Assembly: GCF_937888285.1 (NCBI RefSeq) | Contig: NZ_CALART010000011.1 | Location: 310,001 to 374,000, forward strand | Length of the DNA: 64,000 bases | Direction of reading: 5' to 3' | From: an uncultured Aquimonas sp. | Lineage (GTDB): Bacteria; Pseudomonadota; Gammaproteobacteria; Xanthomonadales; Xanthomonadaceae | Part shown: positions 1-8,775 of the stretch, in pieces | Numbering within the stretch: the stretch's first letter is position 1 | Layout of the letters: the number at the start of each line of letters is the position of its first letter | The notes under the pieces: generated by a model | The model's input: the letters and a program-made list of their open reading frames with translations, nothing else | Database searches by the model: none | Told to the model about the DNA's origin: nothing | Position numbers and translations under genes: made by a program

Positions 1-1
1 C

Positions 2-130
2 GGCGTCGAAGTCAACGCTGTCGACCTTGATGCCTTCCGCGCCGCGGCGGCGCCGGTGCTGGCGCGCTATCGCGCCCACCCCGAAGTCGCGCCGCTGGTG
101 GACCGTATCGAAGCGGAGGCCGCGGCATGA
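2..130 (+). CDS. dctP: TRAP transporter substrate-binding protein, C-terminal end (partial)
   Basis: The first 43 codons read openly from the window edge to a TGA that overlaps the next start codon (ATGA). The tail is helical and charged (..LVDRIEAEAAA), as expected for the end of a DctP-type periplasmic solute-binding protein. The family call rests on position: the next two genes are the small and large TRAP membrane subunits, and DctP normally precedes them. In this system the protein captures an organic or sugar acid in the periplasm and hands it to the membrane pair. The ligand cannot be read from this fragment. The 5' part lies outside the window. Confidence 0.6.
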   Translation, partial: GVEVNAVDLDAFRAAAAPVLARYRAHPEVAPLVDRIEAEAAA

Positions 131-624
131 ACGCCGCTCAATCACCTGACTCCGCCTTCGAACGCGCGCTCGCCCCAGTCGCACGCGCATCCACCGTGCT
201 GGCCGCGCTGGGCCTGTTCGGCATGGTCATCACCCAGGGCTGGCAGGTTCTGGCGCGCTATGCGCTCAACGCCTCACCCAGCTGGACCGAGCCGCTGACC
301 CTGATCTGCCTCACCACCACCCTCGCCTTCGGCGCCGCCGCTGGCGTGCATGCGCGCAGCCACTTCCGCTTCCCCTTGCTGGTGATGCTGTTGCCCGCAG
401 CGGGCCAGCGCGCCTTCGCCCGACTGTCGGCCCTCATCGTGATCGCAATCGGCCTGCTGCTGGCGGTGTACGGCCTGCAGCTCGGCGTGGATGGCCTGGA
501 CGTGCGCCTGGCCGGCGCGCCGCTGCCGCAGGGCAGCGTCTATTTCCCGCTCGCCCTGGGCGGCGCCCTGATGAGCCTGTTCGCGCTGCCGCAGCTGCTG
601 CGCGCACCGCTGGAGAACGAGTGA
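127..624 (+). CDS. dctQ: TRAP transporter small permease subunit (DctQ family)
   Basis: The 165-residue protein has four hydrophobic segments (about residues 20-45, 55-75, 90-117 and 135-155), the usual size and topology of DctQ. Residues 47-56 contain the NASPSWTEPL stretch, like the family's W-x-E-E/P-x-x motif. It forms the membrane part of a sodium-driven tripartite transporter together with DctM. Its start overlaps the preceding stop (ATGA) and its stop abuts the dctM start, so the three genes are translationally coupled. The substrate is unknown. Uronates or other sugar acids are plausible given the pectin genes 25 kb away, but that is inference. Confidence 0.88.
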   Translation: MNAAQSPDSAFERALAPVARASTVLAALGLFGMVITQGWQVLARYALNASPSWTEPLTLICLTTTLAFGAAAGVHARSHFRFPLLVMLLPAAGQRAFARLSALIVIAIGLLLAVYGLQLGVDGLDVRLAGAPLPQGSVYFPLALGGALMSLFALPQLLRAPLENE

Positions 625-1904
625 TGGCGATTGCCCTGCTGTTCGGCGTGTTCGCCCTGCTGCTGATGGCCGGCGTGCCGGTGGCCTATGCGCTGGCCGC
701 CGCGGCGGTCGTTGTGGTGCTGCATCTCGATCTGCCCCTGATCCTCGCCGCCCAGCAACTCGCGGCCGGCGCCGGCGCGATCTCGCTGATCGCGATTCCG
801 CTGTTCATCTTCACCGGTGAGCTGATGCTGCGCGGCGGCATCTCCGAGCGCCTGATCGGACTGGCCGGCAGCCTGGTCGGCCACATCCGCGGCGGCCTCG
901 GCCAGGTCAACGTGCTGTCCAACCTGTTCTTCGGCGGCGTGTCGGGTTCGGCCATCGCCGATGTCTCGGCAGTGGGCGGGGCGATGATCCCGCAGATGGT
1001 GAAGCGCGGCTTCGACCGCGACTTCGCGGTCAACGTCAGCGTCAGCGCGGCCCTGGTCGCCCTGCTGGTGCCGCCTTCGCACAATCTGATCCTTTACTCG
1101 GCCGCAGCGGGCGGCGGGCTTTCGATCGCCGACCTGTTCGCCGCCGGCATCGTGCCGGCCCTGCTGATGACGCTCGCCATGATGGTGACCGGCTGGCTGA
1201 TCGCGCGCCGCCGCGGCTATGCGGTCGAGGCCTTCCCCGGCTTCCGCATGGTGCTGGTGCGGCTGGTCTCGGCCCTGCCCGGCCTGCTGCTGGTGATCCT
1301 GATCTTCGTCGGTATCCGCGCAGGCATCTTCACCGCGGTCGAGAGCGCGGCGATCGCCGTGGTCTATGCCCTGATCATCACCGTGTTCGCCTACCGCGCC
1401 CTGCGCGGCCCGGCCCTGCTGGACGCCTGCATGCACGCGGCGCGCACCACCGGCAGCATCCTCTTCGTGATCGCCGCGGCCGGCCTGTTCGGCTGGCTGC
1501 TGGCCTATCTGGAAGTCCCTGCGGCCGCGGTCGAGTTCCTGCGCGCGATCGCCAGCGAGCCCCTGACCGTGCTGCTGATGATCGTGATCGCCCTGCTCCT
1601 GCTCGGCACCTTCATGGACCTGGCCCCGCTGATCCTGATCTGTACGCCGATCTTCCTGCCGGTGGCCAAGGCCTATGGCATCCACCCCATCCACTTCGGC
1701 GTGGTGATGATCCTCGCCGGCGGCATCGGCCTCATCACGCCGCCAGTGGGTTCGGTGCTGTTCGTGGGGGCGGCCATTGGCCGCATCGAGATCGCCCAGA
1801 CCCTGCGCACGATCTGGCCCTTCTACGGCGCTTCGGCTCTGGTGCTGCTGCTGGTAGCCCTGTTCCCGGCGCTGTCGCTGTGGCTGCCGATGGCGCTCAA
1901 GTGA
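624..1904 (+). CDS. dctM: TRAP transporter large permease subunit (DctM family)
   Basis: This is a 426-residue polytopic inner-membrane protein with about 12 hydrophobic segments. It has the DctM signature run NLFFGGVSGSAIADVSAVGG near residues 93-112 and, further on, the GxxxPPVG motif (GLITPPVGSVLF). It is the ion-coupled transport channel of the TRAP system. The ATG at 624 sits 8 nt after a GGAG ribosome-binding site and overlaps the dctQ stop; a GTG one codon upstream (621) is an alternative. The length fits the family. A LacI-type regulator follows 58 nt downstream on the same strand, suggesting local control. Confidence 0.92.
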   Translation: MAIALLFGVFALLLMAGVPVAYALAAAAVVVVLHLDLPLILAAQQLAAGAGAISLIAIPLFIFTGELMLRGGISERLIGLAGSLVGHIRGGLGQVNVLSNLFFGGVSGSAIADVSAVGGAMIPQMVKRGFDRDFAVNVSVSAALVALLVPPSHNLILYSAAAGGGLSIADLFAAGIVPALLMTLAMMVTGWLIARRRGYAVEAFPGFRMVLVRLVSALPGLLLVILIFVGIRAGIFTAVESAAIAVVYALIITVFAYRALRGPALLDACMHAARTTGSILFVIAAAGLFGWLLAYLEVPAAAVEFLRAIASEPLTVLLMIVIALLLLGTFMDLAPLILICTPIFLPVAKAYGIHPIHFGVVMILAGGIGLITPPVGSVLFVGAAIGRIEIAQTLRTIWPFYGASALVLLLVALFPALSLWLPMALK

Positions 1905-1962
1905 GCGCTGAGCGGCGGGCCAGGGGCTAGAATCCGGAGTCGATGTCCACCGCAGGCCACGC

Positions 1963-3075
1963 ATGAGCGCCCGTCGCAGCTCCGACCGCAGCACACGCCC
2001 AGCAACTACGACCGATGCAGCCGCAGCGCCGGCCTCCGCGCGGGCCAAAGGGAGCAGCGGCAAGACCACGATCAACGACATCGCGCGCCTGACCGGGGTG
2101 TCGAAGAAGACGGTGTCGCGGGTGATCAACGGCTCCGAGCTGGTGCATCCCGAGACCCGCGAGCGCGTGCAGTCGCTGATGACCGAGCTCGGCTATTCGC
2201 CCGACCCGCAGGCGCGCGGCCTCGCTTTTCGCCACTCCTTCCTGATCGGCTTGGTGTTCGACAATCCGACCGCGCAGTACATCGTCAACATGCAGTACGG
2301 CGCGCTCGACGCGCTGCGCGATTCCGGCTTCGAACTGGTCGTGCATCCCTGCGACAGCAAGCAGGCCGACTACATCGAGGGCATCAAGCGCTTCGTCCAG
2401 CGTCAGAAGCTCTACGGGGTGATCCTGATCCCGCGCGTGTCCGAAGACCAGGCGCTGGCCGAGGCCCTGCAGGAACTCGGCGTGCGCTATGCGCGCATCG
2501 CTTCGGTGCCTCTCGACGAAGCCAACCGCATGGTGCTCACGCACGACCGCCGGGCCGGCAGCGAGGTCGCCGAATACCTGGAGTCCCTCGGCCACCGGCA
2601 CATCGGCCTGATCACCGGTCCGAAGCGCTACCGCAGCTCGATCGAACGCGGTGGCGGCTTCATCGAGGGCCTGGCGCGGCGCGGCATCAAGCTCAGCGAT
2701 GAGCTCGTGTACGAGGGCGGCTATACGTTCGAGTCCGGCGTCGCGGGCGCCGAGGCCCTGCTCAGGCAGTCGCCCCGCCCCACCGCGATCTTCGCCTGCA
2801 ACGACGAAATGGCGGCAGGCGTGTACAAGGCCGCCTTGCGCATGGGCCTGTCGATCCCCGCTGACCTGTCCGTCGTCGGCTATGACGACAGCCCTTTGGC
2901 CAGCCAGCTGTGGCCGCCGCTGACGACCATCCACCTGCCGATCCGCGACCTTGGCCGCCAAGCCGCGGGCCTGCTGCTGGCCAAGGATTGGCCGCAGACG
3001 CGCGAAGCGCCCGCTGCCTTCACCGTCAGCCCGCACCTGGTGGTGCGCGATTCCACGCAGCCGCCGCGAAGCTGA
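1963..3075 (+). CDS. LacI-family transcriptional regulator
   Basis: The 370-residue protein starts with a low-complexity Ser/Thr/Ala extension of about 34 residues. It is followed by a LacI helix-turn-helix (residues 36-56, TINDIARLTGVSKKTVSRVI), the hinge helix region, and a periplasmic-binding-protein-like sensor domain (about 90-365) with the usual ..FACNDEMAAGVYKAALRMG.. segment. Such proteins bind even-length palindromes and are released by a sugar or sugar-phosphate ligand. It lies directly after the TRAP genes, so it probably controls uptake. Palindromes centred on CCGG upstream of pectin genes in this window resemble LacI operators. Whether this protein binds them is a guess, because 24-36 kb separate them. 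The N-terminal extension is longer than usual. Confidence 0.9.
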   Translation: MSARRSSDRSTRPATTTDAAAAPASARAKGSSGKTTINDIARLTGVSKKTVSRVINGSELVHPETRERVQSLMTELGYSPDPQARGLAFRHSFLIGLVFDNPTAQYIVNMQYGALDALRDSGFELVVHPCDSKQADYIEGIKRFVQRQKLYGVILIPRVSEDQALAEALQELGVRYARIASVPLDEANRMVLTHDRRAGSEVAEYLESLGHRHIGLITGPKRYRSSIERGGGFIEGLARRGIKLSDELVYEGGYTFESGVAGAEALLRQSPRPTAIFACNDEMAAGVYKAALRMGLSIPADLSVVGYDDSPLASQLWPPLTTIHLPIRDLGRQAAGLLLAKDWPQTREAPAAFTVSPHLVVRDSTQPPRS

Positions 3076-3157
3076 GGGTGCATTGACGGCGCGTCGGCTG
3101 GCGGCGTGGTCAACGGGCTGGGCCACGGCCGCCACCTTCAAGTTGCGCATCACCAAC

Positions 3158-3186
3158 GCAAAGGGCCCGCTGCGCGGGCCCTTTGC
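3158..3186. terminator. Bidirectional hairpin terminator
   Basis: A perfect 13-bp inverted repeat (GCAAAGGGCCCGC and its complement) with a 3-nt loop lies between the convergent LacI gene and the secreted-protein gene. A/T pairs at the stem base give short T tracts on both strands. Confidence 0.8.
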
Positions 3187-3211
3187 ACAAGATGCTCTCG
3201 CGCTGACGGAA

Positions 3212-3637
3212 CTACTGGGTGACCACGGCCGCCTCTTCGGCCGGCGCTGCCTCACCGCGCCCACGGGCGACGCGAACACCGCGACTCTTCATCCAGGCAT
3301 CGAACTCGGCGGCGCTGAGGCCGCGGCCGGAGTCCGCATTGAAGCGCCAGGGCGTGTTGTCGTGCTGGGTCTTGGGCACGTAGCCCGCGTACTCGTCGGC
3401 GGGGCCACAGGTCCCGAGCTGACGACGCAGCAGCACCGCATTGAGCGACAGCATCTCGCTGGGCGAGGTCCCCAGCAGATGGCTCGCGCTGCTGGCGACT
3501 TCGTCACCGGCCGCCCACGCCACCATCTGCGCACTGCGGGTCACGCCGGACGTAGTCCCTTCGCAGACGTTGGCCGTGGACGCAGCAGAGAAACCAAGCG
3601 CAGCCACGGCCAGCGCGACGGAAGCGATGCGATTCAT
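3212..3637 (-). CDS. Small secreted protein of unknown function
   Basis: The 141-residue product starts MNRIASVALAVAALGFSAASTA, a clear Sec signal peptide with cleavage near residues 22-23. I chose this start because the longer open frame upstream (to 3793) adds 52 arginine/cysteine-rich residues without any membrane or domain pattern and would bury the signal. The mature part has two cysteines (in NVCEG and GTCGP), which could form a disulfide, and a short acidic/aromatic centre. I do not recognise a family. It lies downstream of rplS on the same strand, separated by a probable terminator, so it is likely transcribed on its own. Confidence 0.6.
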   Translation of the reverse strand: MNRIASVALAVAALGFSAASTANVCEGTTSGVTRSAQMVAWAAGDEVASSASHLLGTSPSEMLSLNAVLLRRQLGTCGPADEYAGYVPKTQHDNTPWRFNADSGRGLSAAEFDAWMKSRGVRVARGRGEAAPAEEAAVVTQ

Positions 3638-3777
3638 GAGACGAGTCCTCAACAAGCACGTGCAAGTGCTTGAGTCTAGCAGCTTGAGTTTGCTGATCGG
3701 TGCATCAGCACACGGAACGCGGCAAGCGAAAGCTTCTCTCAGCCTGGACCAACACAGCGTGCGGCCGCTGCTGAAAG

Positions 3778-3818
3778 GACGAAAGGCCCGCACCCTCTGC
3801 AGGATGCAGGCCTTCGTC
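3778..3818 (-). terminator. Probable terminator of the rpsP-rimM-trmD-rplS operon
   Basis: On the minus strand GACGAAGGCC and GGCCTTTCGTC can pair with one bulged T about 45 nt after the rplS stop. The tail is only weakly T-rich, so confidence is moderate. Confidence 0.45.
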
Positions 3819-3860
3819 GTTCGTCGTCACACGCGGAGCCGGAGCTTCGCGCAGGCTGCC

Positions 3861-4229
3861 TCAGCGCTGAGCGCCCAGGTCTTCCTTGATGCGCGCGGCC
3901 TTGCCTTCCAGATCACGCAGGTAGTACAGCTTGGCTGCGCGGACCTTGCCGCGGCGCTTCACTTCCACCGAGTCGATCAGCGGGCTGTGGCTCTGGAACA
4001 CGCGCTCCACGCCGGTGCCATGCGAAATCTTGCGCACGGTGAACGCGGAGTTCAGGCCGCGGTTGCGCTTGGCGATGACCACGCCTTCGTAGGCCTGCAC
4101 GCGCTCGCGGTTGCCTTCCTTGACCTTCACGTTGACGATCACGGTGTCGCCCGGGCCGAAGTCCGGCAGCTGGCGCTCGGCCTGGGCAGCCTCGAACTCG
4201 GCGATGATGTTCTTGTTGATCTTGCTCAT
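3861..4229 (-). CDS. rplS: 50S ribosomal protein L19
   Basis: The 122-residue product begins [16 protein letters not shown], and the body contains the family stretches [16 protein letters not shown] (about 29-44), [18 protein letters not shown] and [13 protein letters not shown] near the end. L19 sits at the interface of the 30S and 50S subunits. An in-frame ATG 18 nt further upstream exists, but the MSKINK start matches the family. It is the last gene of the conserved rpsP-rimM-trmD-rplS operon, 72 nt after trmD, and a hairpin follows it. Confidence 0.97.
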   Translation of the reverse strand: MSKINKNIIAEFEAAQAERQLPDFGPGDTVIVNVKVKEGNRERVQAYEGVVIAKRNRGLNSAFTVRKISHGTGVERVFQSHSPLIDSVEVKRRGKVRAAKLYYLRDLEGKAARIKEDLGAQR

Positions 4230-4301
4230 GACACTACCCACCGGCAAAGTTAGTCGACAAGTGTAGCGCGAAACCTGAGCTCATGTCAGGGCCGCGCGCG
4301 A

Positions 4302-5048
4302 TTATTTTTCTTCCGCCAGCTCCCGGCGGAATTCCTCCAGCAGAGCGCGATCCCTCGCGCCCAGTTGCATCCGGGCCAGCAGGTCCGGCCGCCTCAGCCA
4401 GGTGCGTCCCAGCGCCTGTTTGCGCCGCCAGCGCTCGATGGCAGCGTGGTCGCCGGACATCAGCACCGCCGGCACCGATCCGTAGGCGTCATGCTCGGGT
4501 CGGCTGTAGTGAGGGCAGTCCAGAAGACCGTCCTCGAAGCTGTCCTGCGTCGCGCTCTCGCTGCGGTTGAGCGCACCTTCCTGCAGTCGCCCCACCGCAT
4601 CGATCAACACGGCGGCAGCCAGCTCGCCGCCCGAGAGCACGTAGTCGCCGATCGAAAGCTCCAGATCGACTTCGCGCCCAACCAGACGCTCGTCGATACC
4701 CTCGTAGCGTCCGCACAGCAGCAGCAGCCTCGGTGCGGTCGCCAGCGCGCGCACCCGGCGCTGCGTCAAGCGCTCGCCTTGCGGCGTGAAATACACGGTC
4801 AGACCGGGCTCGCTTGCCTGGGCGCGGACCGCGGCGAGGGCAGCTCGCAGCGGCCCCACCTGCATCACCATTCCCGGGCCGCCACCGAAGGTCCGGTCGT
4901 CCACCCGGCGGTGCCGGTCCTCGGTGAAGTCCCTGGGGTTGTGGCAGTGCAGCTCAAGCAATCCCTGCCGGATGGCGCGGCCGACGACGCCCACATCTGC
5001 GCTTGCCGCGAAGAACTCGGGGAACAGGCTCAGCACGTCGATGCGCAT
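4302..5048 (-). CDS. trmD: tRNA (guanine-N1-)-methyltransferase TrmD
   Basis: The 248-residue enzyme begins [13 protein letters not shown]. It contains the SPOUT trefoil-knot sequences [14 protein letters not shown] (about 109-122) and [14 protein letters not shown] (about 132-145), which bind S-adenosylmethionine, followed by the typical [10 protein letters not shown] segment. It methylates G37 of tRNAs reading CNN codons (Leu, Pro, Arg) and prevents +1 frameshifting. Length and order match the family. It is the third gene of the ribosomal operon, 42 nt after rimM. Nothing unusual is seen. Confidence 0.97.
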   Translation of the reverse strand: MRIDVLSLFPEFFAASADVGVVGRAIRQGLLELHCHNPRDFTEDRHRRVDDRTFGGGPGMVMQVGPLRAALAAVRAQASEPGLTVYFTPQGERLTQRRVRALATAPRLLLLCGRYEGIDERLVGREVDLELSIGDYVLSGGELAAAVLIDAVGRLQEGALNRSESATQDSFEDGLLDCPHYSRPEHDAYGSVPAVLMSGDHAAIERWRRKQALGRTWLRRPDLLARMQLGARDRALLEEFRRELAEEK

Positions 5049-5090
5049 GCCGCCTCCACGGGTGGGCGCCGCAGCGCCAGCGGCGCAGGA

Positions 5091-5624
5091 CTAGAAATCC
5101 GGGTCCCAGTCGACCACCACACGCCCTGCCGCCAGGTCCACCGACTGCACGGCGTGACCGGGGGTGAACGGCAGGAGTCGCTCGCGATCGCCGCGTACCA
5201 CCATCACGTCGTTGGCCCCGGTCGCGATCATGTGCGAGATGCGGCCAAGCGCGACGCCATCGCTGGTGACGACCGCCAAGCCCTCGAGGTCGACCCAGTA
5301 GTACTCGCCTGCTGCAGGTGCCGGCAGCGACGCTCGCGGCACCCAGATCTCCTCGCCCAGCAGCGACTGGGCCTGCTCGACCGTGTCGCAGCCCGGCAGG
5401 CGGACCACAACGTTCTTGCCTTGCTCGCGCAGCTCGGCCGGAACGACCTCGCGGAGCACGCCGCCTCGGCCCATGAGCCAGGGGCGGTAGCTGAACAGGC
5501 GATCGCGCGGTTCGCTGTAGGACTCGATCTTGAGCCAGCCGCGAACGCCGAATACGCCGACGACACGCCCCATCAGGACGCGGCGCCCAGCAGACTCGGC
5601 AGGCGCTGCGCCCTGCCCGCTCAT
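5091..5624 (-). CDS. rimM: 16S rRNA processing protein RimM
   Basis: The 177-residue protein has the RimM N-terminal beta barrel (VLMGRVVGVFGVRGWLKI near residues 16-33) and a C-terminal PRC-barrel (EYYWVDLEGL..GRISHMIATGANDVMVV). The family assists late maturation of the 30S subunit and binds S19. It lies 21 nt after rpsP and 42 nt before trmD, the standard operon order. The start is followed by a short Gly/Ala-rich tail of about 14 residues before the conserved domain, which is common in this lineage. Confidence 0.95.
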   Translation of the reverse strand: MSGQGAAPAESAGRRVLMGRVVGVFGVRGWLKIESYSEPRDRLFSYRPWLMGRGGVLREVVPAELREQGKNVVVRLPGCDTVEQAQSLLGEEIWVPRASLPAPAAGEYYWVDLEGLAVVTSDGVALGRISHMIATGANDVMVVRGDRERLLPFTPGHAVQSVDLAAGRVVVDWDPDF

Positions 5625-5645
5625 GCGCGACGCGCCTTCGGAAGA

Positions 5646-5903
5646 TCAGGCCGCCGCCGGAGCGCGGCTGGCTTCCTTGTACAGCGAACGCACCTTGTCG
5701 CTCATCTGGGCGCCGTGGCCGACCCAATGGTCAACGCGGGCGATGTCCAGCTGCAGGCGCGGATCGTTGCCCGAAGCGACCGGGTTGTAGAACCCGACGC
5801 GCTCGATGGCGCGACCGTCGCGCTTGTTGCGCTCGTCGGTGACGATGACGTGATAGAAGGGGCGCTTCTTGGCGCCGCCGCGGGTCAGACGGATCTTGAC
5901 CAT
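5646..5903 (-). CDS. rpsP: 30S ribosomal protein S16
   Basis: The 85-residue protein starts [20 protein letters not shown] and continues with the ..[19 protein letters not shown].. block that defines S16, followed by a short Ala-rich tail. It is needed for 30S assembly. It is the first gene of the rpsP-rimM-trmD-rplS operon. The 121 nt between it and ffh probably hold the operon promoter, though I do not see a strong sigma-70 box. Confidence 0.97.
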   Translation of the reverse strand: MVKIRLTRGGAKKRPFYHVIVTDERNKRDGRAIERVGFYNPVASGNDPRLQLDIARVDHWVGHGAQMSDKVRSLYKEASRAPAAA

Positions 5904-6024
5904 GGTCGATTGCTCTGTAGTTCTGGGTGATGGTCGGACGCAAAGCGCCCAAGTGAACGCGCAATGATAACCGGCCGCGGCCGGAAGTCAAAGCGCACAC
6001 GCGGCGACGGGAGGGCAGTCGAGT

Positions 6025-7398
6025 TCAGCGCAGGGGCATGCCGCCCGGCCCGCGTCCGCCCAGCATGCCCTTCATGCCGCGCATCATGCCCTTGAGGCCG
6101 CCCGAGCCGAGCTTCGACATCATCTTTTCCATCTGCTGGAACTGCTTCATCAGCTTGTTGACGTCGGCAGGCTGGGTGCCCGAGCCGCGCGCGATGCGGG
6201 CGCGTCGCGAGCCGTTGAGCGTGGCCGGATAGCGACGTTCCTTGGGGGTCATCGAATTGATGATCGCGACCATGCGCACGACCTCGCGGTCGTTGACCTT
6301 GCTTTTGACCTGCTCGGGAATGGCGCCCATGCCCGGCAGCTTGTCGAGCAGGCTGGAGAGCCCGCCCATGTTCTGCATCTGCTGCAGCTGGTCGCGCATG
6401 TCGTTCAGGTCGAACTTCTTGCCCTTGGCGACCTTCTCCGCAAGCTTGGCCGCCTTCTCCTGGTCGACACTGCGCTCGACCTCCTCGACCAGCGACAGCA
6501 CATCACCCATGTCGAGGATGCGGCTGGCCACGCGGTCGGGGTGGAACACATCCAGGCCATCGGGCTTTTCGCCCACGCCGATGAACTTGATCGGCTTGCC
6601 GGTGATGTAGCGCACGCTGAGCGCGGCGCCACCGCGGGCATCACCGTCGGTCTTGGTCAGCACCACTCCGGTCAGCGGCAGCGCCTCGCTGAAGGCCTTG
6701 GCGGTGTTGGCCGCGTCCTGTCCGGTCATGGCGTCGACCACGAACAGGGTCTCGACCGGGCTCACCCCGGCATGCAGGTCCTTGATCTCGGCCATCATCG
6801 CTTCGTCGATGGCGAGGCGGCCGGCAGTGTCGACCAGCAGCACGTCGACGTACTGCCTGCGCGCGGCATCGATGGCGGCAGCGGCGATCTGGCGCGGGCT
6901 CTGATCCGGGGTGCTGGGGTGGAAGATCGCGCCGACCTGGCCGGCCAGCGTCTCCAGCTGCTGGATCGCCGCCGGTCGGTACACGTCGCAGCTGACCACC
7001 ATCACCTTCTTCTTGCGGCGCTCCTTCAGATGCTTGGCGAGCTTGCCGACCGTGGTGGTCTTGCCTGCACCCTGCAGGCCGGCCATCAGGATCACCGCCG
7101 GCGCCGGCACGTTGAGATTCAGCTCGGCGCTCTGCGCGCCCATCACCAGGGTCAACTCGTCGCGCACCACCTTGATCAGTGCCTGGCCGGGCGTGAGGCT
7201 CTTCGCCACCTCCTGGCCGACCGCGCGCACCTTGATGCGCTGGATCAGCGCCTGCACCACCGGCAGCGCGACATCGGCCTCAAGCAGCGCCATGCGCACG
7301 TCACGCAGGGCCTCGCGGATGTTCTCCTCGGACAGACGGCCGCGCCCGCGCAGGCGCTGGACGGTGGCGGAGAGACGCTGGCTCAGGGACTCGAACAT
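6025..7398 (-). CDS. ffh: Signal recognition particle protein Ffh
   Basis: The 457-residue protein starts MFESLSQRLSATVQRLRGRG. It has the N domain, then the SRP GTPase with P-loop GLQGAGKTTTVGKL (about 106-119), DVYRPAAIQQL, DTAGRL and TKTDGDARGG, and a methionine-rich M domain with MTPKERRYPATLNGSRRARIARGSG and a GGRGPGGMP tail. It binds signal sequences and 4.5S RNA and delivers nascent membrane proteins to FtsY. A longer open frame reaches 7566, but the extra 56 residues lack any family match. It is divergent from the CcsA-like gene, as is usual in gammaproteobacteria. Confidence 0.97.
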   Translation of the reverse strand: MFESLSQRLSATVQRLRGRGRLSEENIREALRDVRMALLEADVALPVVQALIQRIKVRAVGQEVAKSLTPGQALIKVVRDELTLVMGAQSAELNLNVPAPAVILMAGLQGAGKTTTVGKLAKHLKERRKKKVMVVSCDVYRPAAIQQLETLAGQVGAIFHPSTPDQSPRQIAAAAIDAARRQYVDVLLVDTAGRLAIDEAMMAEIKDLHAGVSPVETLFVVDAMTGQDAANTAKAFSEALPLTGVVLTKTDGDARGGAALSVRYITGKPIKFIGVGEKPDGLDVFHPDRVASRILDMGDVLSLVEEVERSVDQEKAAKLAEKVAKGKKFDLNDMRDQLQQMQNMGGLSSLLDKLPGMGAIPEQVKSKVNDREVVRMVAIINSMTPKERRYPATLNGSRRARIARGSGTQPADVNKLMKQFQQMEKMMSKLGSGGLKGMMRGMKGMLGGRGPGGMPLR

Positions 7399-7564
7399 GG
7401 GGAAACGCCGGCTTTCGGGATGACCGCGAAGTATAGCCAAGCGCAGCCAGTCGCAACGGCCGTGGGTCTCGCGCATCGGCGGATGCGCTTCAAAGGCCAG
7501 GTCATCCCGGGTCAGAGCGGATGTCTGCGTAGGGCCTCGCAGGTCTATGCCACACTTGCGCGCC

Positions 7565-8362
7565 ATGCTCGCCCTGACCCTTCACCTGCTGGCTTCCTGT
7601 GCCTATCTCGCCGCTGCGGGCCTGGCCCTGCGCGCGCGCGGCGAAGTGCTGCCTGCACATCCGCGTGCGCCATTCCTGGCCGCATTGGTCGCGGTCGACC
7701 TGCACGCGATCGGATACGCCCTGCGCACCTGGAACGAGTCCGGTCCGGAACTGCATTTCTTCGCGGCCCTCTCGCTGGTCGCGCTGGGCATGGGCGTGCT
7801 GACCCTCGCCGACAGCCTGCTGCGGCGAGTAAGCGCGCTGTACGTGGTGATGATGCCGATCGCGGCCCTTGCCCTGCTGCCCCACGCCCTCCTGCCCGCC
7901 CAGGCGCCCGCCAGCATGGGCTGGCAGATCCAGCTGCATGCCTGGACCGCCCTGCTTGCCTACGCTGCGCTCAGCGTCGGCGCGGTGCTGGCGAGCCTGA
8001 TGTGGCTGCAGGAGCGCGGCCTGCGCACGCGTCGCCCCTCCGCCCTGGCGCGAGGCCTGCCACCGCTGATCCAGACCGAGGACCTGCTGTTTCGATTGCT
8101 GTGGGTCTGCTTCGTCCTGCTCAGCCTGACCCTGCTGACCGGGGTGCTGTTCGTCGAAGACCTGCTCGCCCAGCACCTGGCCCACAAGACCGTGCTGTCG
8201 ATCCTTTCGTGGGCCGTGCTGGCAGCCCTGCTGTTCGGCCGGATACGCTTCGGCTGGCGCGGCCAACGCGCCGTCCGTCTGACCCTGCTTGCCATGGGCC
8301 TGCTGCTGCTGGCCTTCTTCGGCAGCAAGCTGGTGCTTGAACTGATCCTCGCCCGCCCATGA
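7565..8362 (+). CDS. CcsA/CcmC-type inner-membrane protein (YpjD-like)
   Basis: The 265-residue protein has eight hydrophobic segments and the cytochrome-c-assembly family features. A histidine lies in WQIQLHAWTALLAYAALS (about 120-137), and the HKTVLSILSW motif sits near residue 215. The arrangement, divergent from ffh, is the same as for E. coli ypjD. Relatives export or handle heme, or help efflux-transporter function; the exact role here is unknown. I use the ATG at 7565, because an ATG six codons upstream adds only MPHLRA. Its stop overlaps the start of the PilZ gene (ATGA), so the two are coupled. Confidence 0.8.
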   Translation: MLALTLHLLASCAYLAAAGLALRARGEVLPAHPRAPFLAALVAVDLHAIGYALRTWNESGPELHFFAALSLVALGMGVLTLADSLLRRVSALYVVMMPIAALALLPHALLPAQAPASMGWQIQLHAWTALLAYAALSVGAVLASLMWLQERGLRTRRPSALARGLPPLIQTEDLLFRLLWVCFVLLSLTLLTGVLFVEDLLAQHLAHKTVLSILSWAVLAALLFGRIRFGWRGQRAVRLTLLAMGLLLLAFFGSKLVLELILARP

Positions 8363-8745
8363 GCTCACCCCCCGATTCTTCCGCCAGCGCCGCGAGCGGC
8401 CGCCGCCACAGCCGCTTCCCGCTGGAAGGGCAGGTGCGCATCTACTCGGGTTCGGCGATGTGGCAGGCGCAGCTGGTGGATCTCGCGATCCGTGGCGCCC
8501 TGGTGTCGCGCCCCCTGGGTTTCGACGGCCTGATCGGCAGCCGTTACCGGCTGGATGTCCGGCTGGAAGGCGGGCCGATGATCGCGATGGCGGTCAGCCT
8601 GGCGCGGCTCGACAGCGCGGTGGCCGGGTTCAACTGCGAGCGCATCGACCTCGACAGCTTCCTTCGTCTGAAGCGCACCATCGAGTTGAACCTCGGCAAC
8701 GCCGAACTGCTGAACCGCGAGCTGTCGTCGCTCGGCGGCAGCTGA
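8359..8745 (+). CDS. PilZ domain protein (possible c-di-GMP receptor)
   Basis: The 128-residue protein carries an N-terminal RRHSRFPL (15-22) and DLAIRGALV (41-49), corresponding to the PilZ signatures RxxxR and (D/N)xSxxG. These contact cyclic di-GMP. The conserved serine is alanine here, so binding may be weak or altered. A basic helix at the end (KRTIELNLGN..) follows. It is translationally coupled to the CcsA-like gene upstream. The downstream effect is unknown; PilZ proteins of this size typically touch type IV pilus, flagellar or polysaccharide machinery. Confidence 0.82.
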   Translation: MSSPPDSSASAASGRRHSRFPLEGQVRIYSGSAMWQAQLVDLAIRGALVSRPLGFDGLIGSRYRLDVRLEGGPMIAMAVSLARLDSAVAGFNCERIDLDSFLRLKRTIELNLGNAELLNRELSSLGGS

Positions 8746-8775
8746 GCGGCTGACTCACGACCCGCCCCGCACGGT

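Noticed and set aside
540..2129. Long minus-strand open frame of 529 codons
   Set aside because: It is Gln/Arg/His-rich and antisense to dctM and the LacI gene, a product of high-GC codon bias.
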